From NCBI RefSeq assembly GCF_009905545.1, contig NZ_JAAALB010000003.1, positions 124,001-188,000 on the forward strand: a stretch of 64,000 nucleotides of DNA, given 5' to 3'. How positions within the stretch are numbered: position 1 is the first letter of the stretch; every line of letters begins with the position of its first letter. This DNA comes from Cellulophaga sp. BC115SP. Lineage in GTDB: Bacteria; Bacteroidota; Bacteroidia; Cytophagales; Spirosomataceae. Made by a program: the position numbers and the translations under genes. Positions 35,989-45,778 of this stretch are shown here, one piece after another. The notes under the pieces were generated by a model. The model was not told the DNA's origin and did no database searches. It was given only the letters and a program-made list of their open reading frames with translations.

Positions 35989-38900
35989 ATGGCAGAAGAT
36001 AAAATGATGCGTTTGAGCCTTGTGGCAAAGCAGATTAACGTGGGTATCTCAACCATTGTTCAGTATCTCTCTGCCAAAGGTCATAAGGTTGATAACAACC
36101 CCAACACCAAGTTGAATTTTGAGCAGCTAAAATTATTGGCGAAAGAATATCGCAATGATAGCTTACTCGAAGGTATGCAACCAGCAGCACCAGTTGTACC
36201 AAAAGCAGTAGAGGAAGCACCAGCACCAAGTCCTAAAAAACAGGATGATGGTATGCCTCTGTACTTCCGTGAAGGAGCAAGTGATGCAGGAAAAGCAGAA
36301 GATAAACCCAAAGAGGTAGTAACTTCTACAGAGCCAGAGAAAATCTCGGCTCGTGCAGAGGTAACTTTCAAAGTATTAGGAAAAATTGAATTAGACGGAA
36401 AAGGAAATCCTGTGCCACCAAAGCCAGTAACACCACCTGTTGAACCCAAGCCAGAGCCTAAAGTTGAAAGTGTCATTGTTGAAACGCCTGTAGTCGAAAC
36501 CAAAGCGCCTGAAGCACCACAAGCAACAGCGACTCCTACAGAAACGCCAGCTCCAGTAGCACCAACTCCGATTACTGCTGAACCTAAAGCTGAGTTACCA
36601 GTAACAGTAGCGCCGACACAGAATGAGAATACTCCTAAAGAGGAGGTAGTTGTTGAAAGTAAAAAAGTAATTGCAGAAGAAAAACCAACAGTTAAAGCTG
36701 AACCTGCTCCAGTGGTAGAAGAGAAAAAACAGCCAGAGCCACAGCCACAACCTGTAGCTAAAACAGAAACGCCTACTGCTGCTGAAGTAAAGGCACAACC
36801 TCATGCTCAAGGGCATCAAGGCAATCGCCCGCAACAACATAATCAGCAAGCGAATCAACAGCGCAACAACCAACAGAATCATCAAGGCCAAAAGCCTAAC
36901 AATAATCAGTCAAATCAAAACAAACTGCAAAATCCTGTGCAACAGCCACAACAGCCTAAGCCACAGCCAAAGCGTTATGATGAGGTTCCTACAGATAGAA
37001 ATATCGAGCTTATCGAAGCTAAAGGAGAAACCTTAAAAGGCTTAACTGTATTAGGTAAAATTGAATTACCAGTAGAACAGCCTCGTTCTTCTAATAACAA
37101 AAACAAGAAGAAACGTAAACGTATTAAGCCTGCTGAAAAGGTTACTGAAGCAGAAATCCGTAACGAAAAAGGTGCACCTCGTCCTAAGAAAGACGAACCT
37201 AACAAACCTGGAGATGGTAACAAAAAACCTCAAGGACCAAATTCTGGAGGTGGAAATAACAACCATAACCACAATAACAATAATAATAACAACAACAGTA
37301 ACAATAATAACAACAAGAAGAAGCCTAAAAAGGACGAAAAAGAGGAAGTTTCTGACAAACAAATTCAGGAACAAATCAAAGCGACAATGGCTCGTCTTCA
37401 AGGACAAACCTCAAAAGCAAACTTTGGTGCAAAAGAACGCCGTGAAAAACGTAAAGTTCGTGCCGAGCGTGAAGAAAAACGCCAAATGCGTGAAGAGGAA
37501 GAAGCAAAAATCCTTAAAGTTACTGAATTTATTTCTGCTAGCGAGTTAGCGTCATTAATGGATGTTTCTGTAAACGAAGTAATCTCTACTTGTATGAGTT
37601 TAGGTATGTTCGTTTCAATCAACCAGCGCCTTGAAGCAGATATTATTGCGATTATTGCTGAAGAGTTTGATTTTGAAGTACAATTTGTATCAGCAGAAGA
37701 AGAAGTTGAAGCTGCTCTTCAAGAAGAAGCAGATGCTCCTGAAACTTTAGAAATGCGTGCTCCAATCGTAACGATTATGGGTCACGTTGACCACGGTAAA
37801 ACTTCCTTGCTTGACTACATTCGTCGTGCTAAAGTTGCCGCTGGTGAAGCAGGTGGTATTACTCAGCACATTGGTGCTTACTCTGTAAAACAAGAAGATG
37901 GTCGTCGTATTACATTCTTAGATACTCCTGGTCACGAAGCCTTTACAGCGATGCGTGCTCGTGGTGCTAAAGTAACCGACGTTGCTATTATTGTGATTGC
38001 TGCCGATGATGCTGTAATGCCTCAAACGGAAGAAGCTATCAACCACGCAATGGTAGCAGGTGTACCAATTGTATTTGCATTCTCTAAAGTGGATAAGCCT
38101 GGTGCCAATACTGATAGAGTTCGTGAGCAATTAGCTGCCCGTAATATCTTGGTGGAAGAATGGGGTGGTAAATACCAATCTCAAGAAATCTCTTCTAAAT
38201 CAGGTATGGGTGTCAACGAATTACTTGAAAAAGTATTATTAGAAGCAGAATTACTAGAATTGAAAGCCAATCCAAACAAACGTGCCGTTGGTACGGTTGT
38301 CGAAGCTTCGTTGGACAAAGGTCGTGGTTATGTAGCCAATATCTTGGTTCAAGCAGGTACGCTTCGTGTTGGTGATATGATGTTGGCTGGTGCACACTAC
38401 GGTCGTGTAAAAGCAATGTTTGACTATCGTGGTAAGAAATTGAAAGAAGCTGGTCCAGCTACTCCAGTACAAGTACTAGGCTTGAGTGGTGCCCCAGCTG
38501 CTGGTGATAAGTTGAACGTAATGGAAAATGAGCGTGATGCACGTGAAATTGCAAACAAACGTGAGCAAATTATCCGCGAACAATCATTGCGTACTCGTAA
38601 GCACATTACACTCGAAGAAATCGGTCGTCGTAAAGCAATCGGTACATTTAAAGAACTTAACGTTATTGTTAAAGGTGACGTGGACGGTTCAGTAGAAGCG
38701 TTATCAGATTCATTATTGAAGCTTTCGACAGAAGAAGTACAAGTACGTATTATCCACAAAGGTGTTGGTCAAGTATCCGAGTCAGACGTATTGTTGGCTT
38801 CTGCTGCCGATGCCGTTATCGTGGCATTCCAAGTACGTCCAAGTACAAACGCTCGTCGCTTAGCTGAAACTGAACAAATCGAAATCCGTACTTACTCAGT

Positions 38901-39261
38901 AATCTACCAAGCAATCGATGAAATTCGTGATGCAATGGAAGGTTTATTGGCTCCTACGTTCGAAGAATCAGTTACTGCTAATATCGAGGTTCGTGATGTA
39001 TTCAAAATCTCTAAAGTTGGTACTGTGGCAGGATGTTACGTATTGGACGGTAACGTTAAACGTAATAACAAAATCCGCGTAGTACGTGACTTCGTTGTAG
39101 TTCATGAAGGTGAAATCTCTGCTTTGAAACGTTTCAAAGATGATGTAGCTGAAGTGAAATTTGGATACGAATGTGGTCTTTCTATCAAAAACTTCAACGA
39201 TATTCAAGAAGGTGATATCATTGAATGTTACGAAATGAAAGAAGTAAAACGTACACTCTAA
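35989..39261 (+). CDS. infB: Translation initiation factor IF-2
   Basis: The initiator-tRNA GTPase, 1090 residues, longer than most IF-2 proteins. The N-terminal IF2_N-like domain (about 5-55) is followed by a disordered stretch of about 480 residues rich in Pro, Glu, Lys and Val, then Gln/Asn-rich, with a run of Asn at about 422-445 and a Lys-rich end. The GTPase domain has [17 protein letters not shown] and the FSKVDKPGA variant of NKxD (NK to SK). Domains II, III and IV complete it. The second IF2_N domain (about 520-570) includes [20 protein letters not shown]. It is third in the rimP operon. Confidence 0.97.
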   Translation: MAEDKMMRLSLVAKQINVGISTIVQYLSAKGHKVDNNPNTKLNFEQLKLLAKEYRNDSLLEGMQPAAPVVPKAVEEAPAPSPKKQDDGMPLYFREGASDAGKAEDKPKEVVTSTEPEKISARAEVTFKVLGKIELDGKGNPVPPKPVTPPVEPKPEPKVESVIVETPVVETKAPEAPQATATPTETPAPVAPTPITAEPKAELPVTVAPTQNENTPKEEVVVESKKVIAEEKPTVKAEPAPVVEEKKQPEPQPQPVAKTETPTAAEVKAQPHAQGHQGNRPQQHNQQANQQRNNQQNHQGQKPNNNQSNQNKLQNPVQQPQQPKPQPKRYDEVPTDRNIELIEAKGETLKGLTVLGKIELPVEQPRSSNNKNKKKRKRIKPAEKVTEAEIRNEKGAPRPKKDEPNKPGDGNKKPQGPNSGGGNNNHNHNNNNNNNNSNNNNNKKKPKKDEKEEVSDKQIQEQIKATMARLQGQTSKANFGAKERREKRKVRAEREEKRQMREEEEAKILKVTEFISASELASLMDVSVNEVISTCMSLGMFVSINQRLEADIIAIIAEEFDFEVQFVSAEEEVEAALQEEADAPETLEMRAPIVTIMGHVDHGKTSLLDYIRRAKVAAGEAGGITQHIGAYSVKQEDGRRITFLDTPGHEAFTAMRARGAKVTDVAIIVIAADDAVMPQTEEAINHAMVAGVPIVFAFSKVDKPGANTDRVREQLAARNILVEEWGGKYQSQEISSKSGMGVNELLEKVLLEAELLELKANPNKRAVGTVVEASLDKGRGYVANILVQAGTLRVGDMMLAGAHYGRVKAMFDYRGKKLKEAGPATPVQVLGLSGAPAAGDKLNVMENERDAREIANKREQIIREQSLRTRKHITLEEIGRRKAIGTFKELNVIVKGDVDGSVEALSDSLLKLSTEEVQVRIIHKGVGQVSESDVLLASAADAVIVAFQVRPSTNARRLAETEQIEIRTYSVIYQAIDEIRDAMEGLLAPTFEESVTANIEVRDVFKISKVGTVAGCYVLDGNVKRNNKIRVVRDFVVVHEGEISALKRFKDDVAEVKFGYECGLSIKNFNDIQEGDIIECYEMKEVKRTL

Positions 39262-39321
39262 TATTGAAGAGCTAAAAGTATTAAGCATTAAATATGCTTA
39301 AGCCGTAGTTTTATATAGTAT

Positions 39322-39388
39322 AAAGCACCGTAGGTGTGACAATAACCCCACAATGTTGGGTAAGGTCGCACTTACGGTGCTTTCTTTT
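39322..39388 (+). terminator. Strong terminator after infB
   Basis: AAAGCACCGTA (39322-39332) pairs with TACGGTGCTTT (39373-39383); GTGTGAC and GTCGCAC extend the stem inside, and CTTTT follows. It is also usable on the minus strand for the convergent OmpA gene. Confidence 0.9.
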
Positions 39389-39433
39389 GAAGCGAATCAA
39401 CATCCTCTGCAATCCTGCTACTAAAGAATGCTC

Positions 39434-40258
39434 CTACTTGATATCAATAGGAACACCATTAACGGCATATCCAGTAATTTTAATCTCTGTGCGACGATTC
39501 GCTGCGTGTTCTACTTCACTACAAGTTATCCCATCAGCACATTTGTTGATTAATTGGCTTTCACCATACCCTTTTGCAGAAATACGAGTCTTCGCTATTT
39601 TTCCATGATTTACAATATATTCGACAGCAGCTTCGGCTCTTTTTTGTGAAAGACTTAAATTATAATCAGCACCAGCTCGACTGTCGGTGTGTGAGCCAAG
39701 TTCCACACTTATCCCAGCATTATCAGTTAATAATTGGATCAACTTATCTAATTCTTTTGCAGCATCAGGTCTGATATTTGCCTTGTTAAAGTCGTAAAGA
39801 ATGTTTTCGACTTTGAATATATCGTTCAATTTGATACGCTTCATTCCGATCGCTCCTTCGATGAGGTCTGTTCCACCACCCATTCTCGACATATTTTCAA
39901 TTTCAATACCTGCAATACAAAATACTTTTTGAGGGTCTTGTAAATAACAAGCTGCGTTGAAATTAGCTCTTTTGGTTAAATACCTAGTTCGCTGTCCAAC
40001 AATATCATAATCAAAACCTCTTTCGAGCGTAAAGGTGGCATATCCATCGAGCACGACTGTCGAATCTACTAATTTGTTTTTGGTTAAGTTAATCAATTTA
40101 AGATATGCACCAGTGAGTTCCTCTTGGGTTTCTTTGTCATATACCCTTATTTTAACTTGATATTTTTTGGCAGGTTCTTTCATTCCTTGCGAAAAAATGA
40201 ACGTTGAAATAAGGCAGAACAAACCCATAAGGGAGATTTTGAGGAGTGTGTTTTTCAT
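39434..40258 (-). CDS. OmpA-family outer-membrane protein
   Basis: A 274-residue protein with signal peptide (1-23, cut after IFSQ or earlier). A novel N-terminal beta domain (about 33-130, with IRVYDKETQEELTGAYLKL, a carboxypeptidase-like repeat) precedes the OmpA C-terminal peptidoglycan-binding domain. That domain runs about 155-268: ILYDFNKANIRPDA, VELGSHTDSRAG, NLSLSQKRAEAAVEYIV, RISAKGYGESQL, with D and R for diaminopimelate binding. It anchors the envelope to peptidoglycan. It is convergent with infB. Confidence 0.9.
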   Translation of the reverse strand: MKNTLLKISLMGLFCLISTFIFSQGMKEPAKKYQVKIRVYDKETQEELTGAYLKLINLTKNKLVDSTVVLDGYATFTLERGFDYDIVGQRTRYLTKRANFNAACYLQDPQKVFCIAGIEIENMSRMGGGTDLIEGAIGMKRIKLNDIFKVENILYDFNKANIRPDAAKELDKLIQLLTDNAGISVELGSHTDSRAGADYNLSLSQKRAEAAVEYIVNHGKIAKTRISAKGYGESQLINKCADGITCSEVEHAANRRTEIKITGYAVNGVPIDIK

Positions 40259-40381
40259 GATTTAAAATAATGTTTAATAGAAGTTGGGCAATTTTAATGA
40301 AAAATATATTTCAAAATGCTTATTTTACGTTTTCTATTTGCAAACTAGTTTAACTATTTCAATCTTTTGAGAGAACATAGG

Positions 40382-40831
40382 ATGAAAAAGCTATATTTAT
40401 CACTATCAATATTCTTAGGAATGCTATCGGCGCAGAGTTGTGACGAAGCAATCAGTCCCAATGCCGAAATGATAGCTTCGCTTCAGTTAATAAACGCAAG
40501 AAAGAAGCTATTAGTAGATAAAACTTGGAAGTTTTATTTGTACGTGACCAAAAATCCCGATGGCTCTACTTTTACAAATTATTCTGTAAAAGATGGTATA
40601 GGGCTTTCTTCCGACTATGCAAAGTTTACTTATACCTTTAAGTCTGATGGTACCTTCGTGTTGTCGTCTGCTAATACCTCTCTTCAAGGAAAATGGGAGC
40701 TTAGTTCGGATGGAAATGCCATTAGTACTCAAATTGGCGTTGGCTCACCGATTACGTATGCTATAGAGACTCTAACGAGTGATGAGTTAGAAATCGAATC
40801 CAGTTCAAGTAAATTGAAGCTGAAAATTTAA
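40382..40831 (+). CDS. Small lipoprotein of lipocalin-like size
   Basis: A 149-residue lipoprotein with lipobox LSAQSC (Cys at about residue 21). The mature part has strands reading KTWKFYLYVTKNPDGSTFT, FTYTFKSDGTFVLS, LQGKWELSSDGNAIS and a C-terminal LEIESSSSKLKL. This resembles the lipocalin-like or 'DUF4923-type' folds frequent in Bacteroidota lipoproteins. The function is unknown. I start at the ATG at 40382; the TTG at 40367 would precede the signal sequence. Confidence 0.7.
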   Translation: MKKLYLSLSIFLGMLSAQSCDEAISPNAEMIASLQLINARKKLLVDKTWKFYLYVTKNPDGSTFTNYSVKDGIGLSSDYAKFTYTFKSDGTFVLSSANTSLQGKWELSSDGNAISTQIGVGSPITYAIETLTSDELEIESSSSKLKLKI

Positions 40832-40861
40832 GATATATCGCTCGAATGCGTATGATATAAG

Positions 40862-40893
40862 CCCGTAAGAATAAAAACCTTACGGGTCTTTTT
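40862..40893 (+). terminator. Terminator between the lipoprotein and lhgO
   Basis: CCCGTAAG (40862-40869) pairs with CTTACGGG (40879-40886), followed by TCTTTTT. It overlaps the upstream side of the lhgO -7 element (TATCTTTG, 40895-40902). Confidence 0.85.
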
Positions 40894-40935
40894 GTATCTT
40901 TGTGGTCTGTTAAAAAAAATCATAAGATATTGACA

Positions 40936-42135
40936 ATGCAACAAGATATTATAGTAATTGGTGGCGGAATCGTTGGTTTGGCAACGGCACTCAAAATAAA
41001 AGAACAACGACCTGATTTGAAAGTGTTGGTATTAGAAAAAGAGACCGAAGTAGCCAAACATCAAACAGGTAACAACTCGGGTGTAATTCACTCAGGTTTG
41101 TATTATAAACCAGGGTCACTAAAGGCTACTAATTGTATTCGTGGCTATAATATGCTGATTGATTTTTGTGAAAAAGAAGAAATACCATTCGAGATTACAG
41201 GCAAGGTGGTAGTAGCAACGAATGAGGAGCAACGACCATTATTGAATAACCTTTATGTGCGTGGTCAGCAAAACGGCTTGGAAGGGCTACGTAAGATTTC
41301 GGCACAAGAAGTAAAAGAATACGAACCTTATGTAACGAGTGTAGAAGGTATGTGGGTACCTCAAACGGGTATTGTAGACTATAAGGTGGTAAGTGAAAAA
41401 TATGCAGAAAAACTTCGTAGTTATGGCGCAGAGTTGAATTTTGGAGAAAAGGTAATCGGAATAACAAAAGGACATTCTTTGTCTATCGTTAAAACCGAAC
41501 GAAATACTTACGAGACCAAATTGGTGATAAATTGTGGTGGTTTGTATTCTGACAAAGTAGCTCAAATGTCACAAGAAAATCCCATCAACGTTCGTATTAT
41601 TCCATTCCGTGGTGAGTATTACAAGATTCGTCCTGAAAAACACTATTTGGTAAAAAACCTCATCTATCCAGTACCAGATCCTAATTTCCCTTTCTTGGGC
41701 GTTCACTTTACTCGTATGATGCGTGGTGGTATCGAGGCTGGTCCAAATGCTGTATTAGCATTCCGTCGTGAAGGATATAAGAAAATGGATATTAATGCGA
41801 AAGAACTTTATGAAACGCTTACTTGGCCAGGCTTCCAGAAGGTAGCAATGAAATATTGGGAGACAGGTTTGGGCGAAATGTACCGTAGTTTCTCAAAAGC
41901 AGCCTTTACCAAAGCACTCCAAGAGCTTATTCCAGATATTCAAGAAAGTGATTTGATTGAAGGTGGTGCAGGAGTTAGAGCACAAGCTTGTGATCGCGAA
42001 GGAGGTCTACTTGATGATTTCTCGATTATCGAAGATACAAAAGTGATCAATATCTTAAATGCTCCATCGCCAGCTGCAACCTCGTCCTTATCGATTGGGC
42101 AAACTGTATCTGAAATGGCATTGAAACGTTTTTAA
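40936..42135 (+). CDS. lhgO: L-2-hydroxyglutarate oxidase
   Basis: An FAD-dependent oxidoreductase of 399 residues that oxidises L-2-hydroxyglutarate to 2-oxoglutarate, passing electrons to the membrane. The FAD-binding motif is DIIVIGGGIVGLATAL at the N-terminus. The signature NNSGVIHSGLYYKPGSLKA and C-terminal segments GGAGVRAQACDREGGLLDDF and NAPSPAATSSLSIG are typical of LhgO/YgaF. I start at the ATG at 40936, which directly precedes the Rossmann strand; the upstream frame to 40900 is non-conserved. TATCTTTG (40895-40902) is a good -7 site. Confidence 0.92.
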   Translation: MQQDIIVIGGGIVGLATALKIKEQRPDLKVLVLEKETEVAKHQTGNNSGVIHSGLYYKPGSLKATNCIRGYNMLIDFCEKEEIPFEITGKVVVATNEEQRPLLNNLYVRGQQNGLEGLRKISAQEVKEYEPYVTSVEGMWVPQTGIVDYKVVSEKYAEKLRSYGAELNFGEKVIGITKGHSLSIVKTERNTYETKLVINCGGLYSDKVAQMSQENPINVRIIPFRGEYYKIRPEKHYLVKNLIYPVPDPNFPFLGVHFTRMMRGGIEAGPNAVLAFRREGYKKMDINAKELYETLTWPGFQKVAMKYWETGLGEMYRSFSKAAFTKALQELIPDIQESDLIEGGAGVRAQACDREGGLLDDFSIIEDTKVINILNAPSPAATSSLSIGQTVSEMALKRF

Positions 42136-42512
42136 GAATAAGTCTATCAATTTGGAATAGTAATGCCTAAAAAATTACTTAAATCCAATAATCCAGTATA
42201 GTTACCATTCTTAATACCTTTGATATTTTTATTTGATAATATAACTTATATTTGTTTTACTAATCCACCAAGTACAGAGATAGTTACTAGCGAATTAGAT
42301 ATTTCTCTAAATTAATGTAATTTTTTCTGGCTATAATAATAAAAATATTACAAAACGTTTAAAGTTTCATTACATTCTTTTAATTTGCAATGTTTTAGCA
42401 AATACATTTACGCTAAAATAACCACTTAAAAAATTGCGTTTGTAGTTCTGCCCAACCGCACACGCTAACCATGAGATCAAAACGTTAAACTTTATTTTGT
42501 ACAATTTTAGAA
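42136..42512. other. A/T-rich intergenic region (377 bp)
   Basis: It separates lhgO from the PhyH-family gene. It is strongly A/T-rich with no convincing gene, repeat or terminator. It probably holds the promoter of the dioxygenase gene, but no perfect TTG/TAnnTTTG pair was found; TTTATTTTG near 42493 is a weak candidate. Confidence 0.5.
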
Positions 42513-43328
42513 ATGGTAAAGTTTGAGAATAAAACCTTCACCCTCGGTGAGAAGTTAACCGATGAACAAAAGGAGTATTTCCGCAAATATGGAATTATTC
42601 AGTTCAAAAACTTCATAAATCAAGATACAATAAAACTTTTCATCAGCGAGTTGCAAAAAATCGAAAAGCAATGGCTTGATGAAGGTGTTGAAAAAATCAA
42701 TGGTATTCCGCTGAAGTTCGGGAAGAATGAAAATGGGGACAAGATGATTCAGCGTATGTGCTTTACTAACAAGTACAGTAAAGTATTGGGCGAATTAGTT
42801 AAAGATCCTCGTTTGCAATTGCTGATCGAATTGTTAGCACCTTACGATGGACGTATCAGTGAGAATGAAAAAGATGGTCTTGTATTTAACCATTATATCA
42901 ACGCTCAAAACTCGAAGTTCTCTCAGATGGGATGGCATACAGACAGCCCTCGTGATTTGTTCTTGGGACAGAAAATCCTTCCTATGCTCAACGTAGGGAT
43001 TCACTTGGATGACTGCCCAATGTCAAATGGAGGATTGAGAGTGTTGCCTGGTACGCAAAACCAAAGTGTGTTGAAGTTGTTGTTTGGTAAAAAACAATTT
43101 ATCGATCATACACCAGATGCTCGTGAAGTAGGTTTTGATATCAATGCTGGAGACTTAACTGTACACGATGGTCGTTTATGGCATCGCGTAGAAGTATCTC
43201 CAAACTTTGGTGAGGCTTCTCGTCGTCGTGTAATGTATGTGCCAATTATTACAGGTAAATACATGCCAAAAGATTCTAATAGTAAAACTCCTTTCTACCA
43301 CAGATTTGCAAAAGTGGTTCAGAAATAA
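42513..43328 (+). CDS. Phytanoyl-CoA dioxygenase (PhyH) family protein
   Basis: A non-haem Fe(II)/2-oxoglutarate-dependent oxygenase of 271 residues. The HxD metal motif is visible in GWHTDSPRD, the second metal His in LWHRVEVSP, and an Arg for 2-oxoglutarate in ASRRRVMYVPI. Double-stranded beta-helix strands surround it (LNVGIHLDDCPMSNGGLRVL). The substrate is unknown. LhgO lies directly upstream, which raises the possibility of a shared hydroxyglutarate pathway. No signal peptide is present. It ends at repeat A5. Confidence 0.88.
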   Translation: MVKFENKTFTLGEKLTDEQKEYFRKYGIIQFKNFINQDTIKLFISELQKIEKQWLDEGVEKINGIPLKFGKNENGDKMIQRMCFTNKYSKVLGELVKDPRLQLLIELLAPYDGRISENEKDGLVFNHYINAQNSKFSQMGWHTDSPRDLFLGQKILPMLNVGIHLDDCPMSNGGLRVLPGTQNQSVLKLLFGKKQFIDHTPDAREVGFDINAGDLTVHDGRLWHRVEVSPNFGEASRRRVMYVPIITGKYMPKDSNSKTPFYHRFAKVVQK

Positions 43329-43339
43329 GTAAGCAGGAG

Positions 43340-43514
43340 TTATTCCTAATGTTCAAATTAGGATTATTCTCCAAGCATCAAAAAAGCGGTCGAAAAACAA
43401 TTTTCGACCGCTTTTTTGATTAATGATACATCTTCAGACGCAAAGCATTGCGTTGCGACTGGTGAAATGTGTGGTACAATAATTACTCATTCACTTAATC
43501 TCAATTCACTAAAT
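43340..43514. repeat. Family A palindromic intergenic element, copy A5
   Basis: The core hairpin (about 43377-43420: ATCAAAAAAGCGGTCGAAAA with its complement) has both outer patterns. On the left is TTAGGATTATTCTCCAAGC, resembling the left end of A3. On the right is CAGACGCAAAGCATTGCG and ATTACTCATTCACTTAAT. It lies between convergent PhyH and ruvX genes. Confidence 0.85.
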
Positions 43515-43515
43515 T

Positions 43516-43941
43516 TTATAGACCACCAAACGACATTTTCTCCATAAAGGATTGCAAAATAATGGTGGCAGATACCTTATCTATATTTCCTTTCTGACTT
43601 CTGTCTTTTTTAGAAGCGCCTCCAAGTATCATAGACTGTAAAGCCATTCGTGACGTAAAACGCTCATCGTGTAAATGAATTGGCTTTTCAGGAAAAGCCT
43701 TTTGTAGATGTTTCACAAAAGTCTTTACATGTACCGTATTGTTGGTGTCTGAGCCGTCCAAATGCACTGGCATTCCTACCACAAAGCATTCAACTTCCTC
43801 TTTCTTTGAATAATCTATCAAATATTGAATGACATCTTTTGAATGCACTGTATCCAAAGCCGATGCAATAATTTTGAGCGGGTCAGTCACAGCTAGCCCG
43901 ACACGCTTGGTTCCATAATCTACTGCAAGTACACGTCCCAT
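43516..43941 (-). CDS. ruvX: Holliday junction resolvase-like protein RuvX (YqgF)
   Basis: A 141-residue RNase H-fold protein involved in rRNA maturation or DNA repair. The catalytic acidic residues are present: VLAVDYGTKRVGLAVTDP (D7), HDERFTSRMA and DKVSATIILQSFM. Length and order of motifs match YqgF/RuvX. The gene is divergent from the S41 protease gene; TAACTTTG on the minus strand (43962-43969) is a candidate -7 element only about 25 nt upstream. Confidence 0.93.
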   Translation of the reverse strand: MGRVLAVDYGTKRVGLAVTDPLKIIASALDTVHSKDVIQYLIDYSKKEEVECFVVGMPVHLDGSDTNNTVHVKTFVKHLQKAFPEKPIHLHDERFTSRMALQSMILGGASKKDRSQKGNIDKVSATIILQSFMEKMSFGGL

Positions 43942-44046
43942 TGATTTTAAGTTAGTTTTAACAAAGTTACGTCAAAATGATTGGTCAGGTAGTAGTTTTT
44001 TGTAACTTTATATAGATTTGAAAGTATGAAGATTAATTAAATTAGC

Positions 44047-45744
44047 ATGATGAAGGATAAGCAGCCAGTTAATAGTTCACTTGTCGTCAAACTTCCCATT
44101 ATTGTGGCTATTTCGGTCGTAGGAGGAATGCTTATTGGAGCTAACTTTTTTGGAGGACAATCCAAAATGAGTAATATTTCTCGTGGAGTAAACAAATTCA
44201 GAGAAATCCTTTCACTTGTCGAAACGAGTTATGTTGACTCTGTCAATACCGATACATTGGTAGATTTTTCTATCAAAAAAATGCTCGAAAAACTAGATCC
44301 ACACACAGCCTATTTTGGAACAGAAGAGGCTGCTATGGCTCGTACGCAATTAGAGTCTGGATTTGATGGTATTGGTATCGAGTACAATCTTTTCAATGAT
44401 ACGGTGTATGTAATGAGTGCCATGCCGGGTGGCCCTGCTGAGCTAGTGGGTATTCGCAGTGGTGATATGCTCGTGGCAGCCGACGGAGCGTCTTTAGTGG
44501 GTCCCAAGGTCAACTCAAATGTTATTTTCAATAAACTTCGAGGAAAAAGAGGTACGGAAGTAAAAGTAGAAATTTTGCGTCATGGAGAGTCATCTCCACA
44601 TACTTATACGGTTACACGTGATAGAATTCCTACTTTTTCGGTAAGTGCAGGATACATGGTCGATAATCAAACGGCATATATTAAGATAGATAGATTCATG
44701 GAGTCTACTTATCAAGAGTTTCGCAATATTTTGACCATACTTAAAAACCAAGGTGCCAAGCGTCTTATGTTAGATTTGCGTGGAAATCCTGGTGGATATA
44801 AAGATAGAGCTGAAAAAATAGTTGATGAACTACTGGGTGGTGACAAAATGATTGTGTACACCGATGGTAAAGGAACACAGTATGATTCCAAAACCATGAC
44901 GAAGTTTGATGGTATCTTTGAGAAAGGTGCTGTCATGGTACTCATTGATGAAAATAGTGCTTCGGCATCGGAAATCGTGGCTGGGGCTTTACAAGACAAC
45001 GACCGTGCCTTGATTGTTGGGCGTCGTTCCTTTGGTAAAGGATTAGTCCAAATGCCAGTGAGTTTATCAGATGGCTCTGAACTACGATTAACGATTTCTA
45101 GATATTACACTCCAAGCGGACGAAGCATTCAGAAACCGTATTTATTAGGACATGAAGAGGAATACGATAAAGATTATGACGACCGTATTAAACGAGGAGA
45201 GTTATTTAATTCGGATAGTATCAAATTTAACGAGAAGCTAAAATATCGTACCACAGGTGGTAGAATTGTATATGGAGGTGGCGGTATTACGCCAGATGTA
45301 TTCGTAGGTCGTGATACAACCTATTACACAAAATATATTTCAGACCTATGGGGTAAAAATATCATTCGTGAAATAGCCCTAGACTATGCCAATAGCCATC
45401 AAAATGAACTTAGCAAACAGTCATTTAAAGATTTTAACAAACAATTTGTGGTTTCTGAGGAGATGTTAGCTACTCTTAAGGATTTGGCAAAGCAAACAAA
45501 GGTAAAACATAATGAAAAGGAATATCAACGTTCACTTCCTTATATAAAAGCTCAAATAAAGGCCTATATCGCTAGGAATGTTTGGTCAAAGAAAACAATC
45601 AATAACGGCTTGAATAATGAATATTATCAAGTAATGAGCACTACTGACGAAACTTTTCAGAAAGCATTAAGAAGCTTCGAAAAAGCCGAAAAGTTAGCAA
45701 GAGGTGAGTTGGTTGAAACACTTTCTCATTCTCTGAAAAGATAA
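44047..45744 (+). CDS. S41-family C-terminal processing protease
   Basis: A 565-residue protease with an N-terminal membrane anchor (about 12-33, VKLPIIVAISVVGGMLIGAN). The PDZ domain (about 100-180) includes AMPGGPAELVGIRSGDMLVA. The S41 core has DLRGNPGGYKDRAEKIVDEL, and the catalytic Ser/Lys pair lies in DENSASASEIVAGAL and GRRSFGKGLVQMP. The C-terminal tail is unusually long (about 440-565), charged and helical. It cleaves periplasmic proteins, possibly at C-termini. It is followed by a bidirectional terminator. Confidence 0.92.
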   Translation: MMKDKQPVNSSLVVKLPIIVAISVVGGMLIGANFFGGQSKMSNISRGVNKFREILSLVETSYVDSVNTDTLVDFSIKKMLEKLDPHTAYFGTEEAAMARTQLESGFDGIGIEYNLFNDTVYVMSAMPGGPAELVGIRSGDMLVAADGASLVGPKVNSNVIFNKLRGKRGTEVKVEILRHGESSPHTYTVTRDRIPTFSVSAGYMVDNQTAYIKIDRFMESTYQEFRNILTILKNQGAKRLMLDLRGNPGGYKDRAEKIVDELLGGDKMIVYTDGKGTQYDSKTMTKFDGIFEKGAVMVLIDENSASASEIVAGALQDNDRALIVGRRSFGKGLVQMPVSLSDGSELRLTISRYYTPSGRSIQKPYLLGHEEEYDKDYDDRIKRGELFNSDSIKFNEKLKYRTTGGRIVYGGGGITPDVFVGRDTTYYTKYISDLWGKNIIREIALDYANSHQNELSKQSFKDFNKQFVVSEEMLATLKDLAKQTKVKHNEKEYQRSLPYIKAQIKAYIARNVWSKKTINNGLNNEYYQVMSTTDETFQKALRSFEKAEKLARGELVETLSHSLKR

Positions 45745-45776
45745 AAAAAGCTCGGTTATAATTAACCGAGCTTTTT
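45744..45776. terminator. Bidirectional terminator between the S41 protease and Crp-like genes
   Basis: AAAAGCTCGGTTA pairs with TAACCGAGCTTTT; T runs follow on both strands, so it serves the convergent genes that end at 45744 and 45779. Confidence 0.9.
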
Positions 45777-45778
45777 CT

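Noticed and set aside
36035-37622. Multiple long frames opposite infB
   Set aside because: They mirror low-complexity Gln/Asn/Pro/Lys-rich codons of IF-2 and have no domain or start signals of their own.
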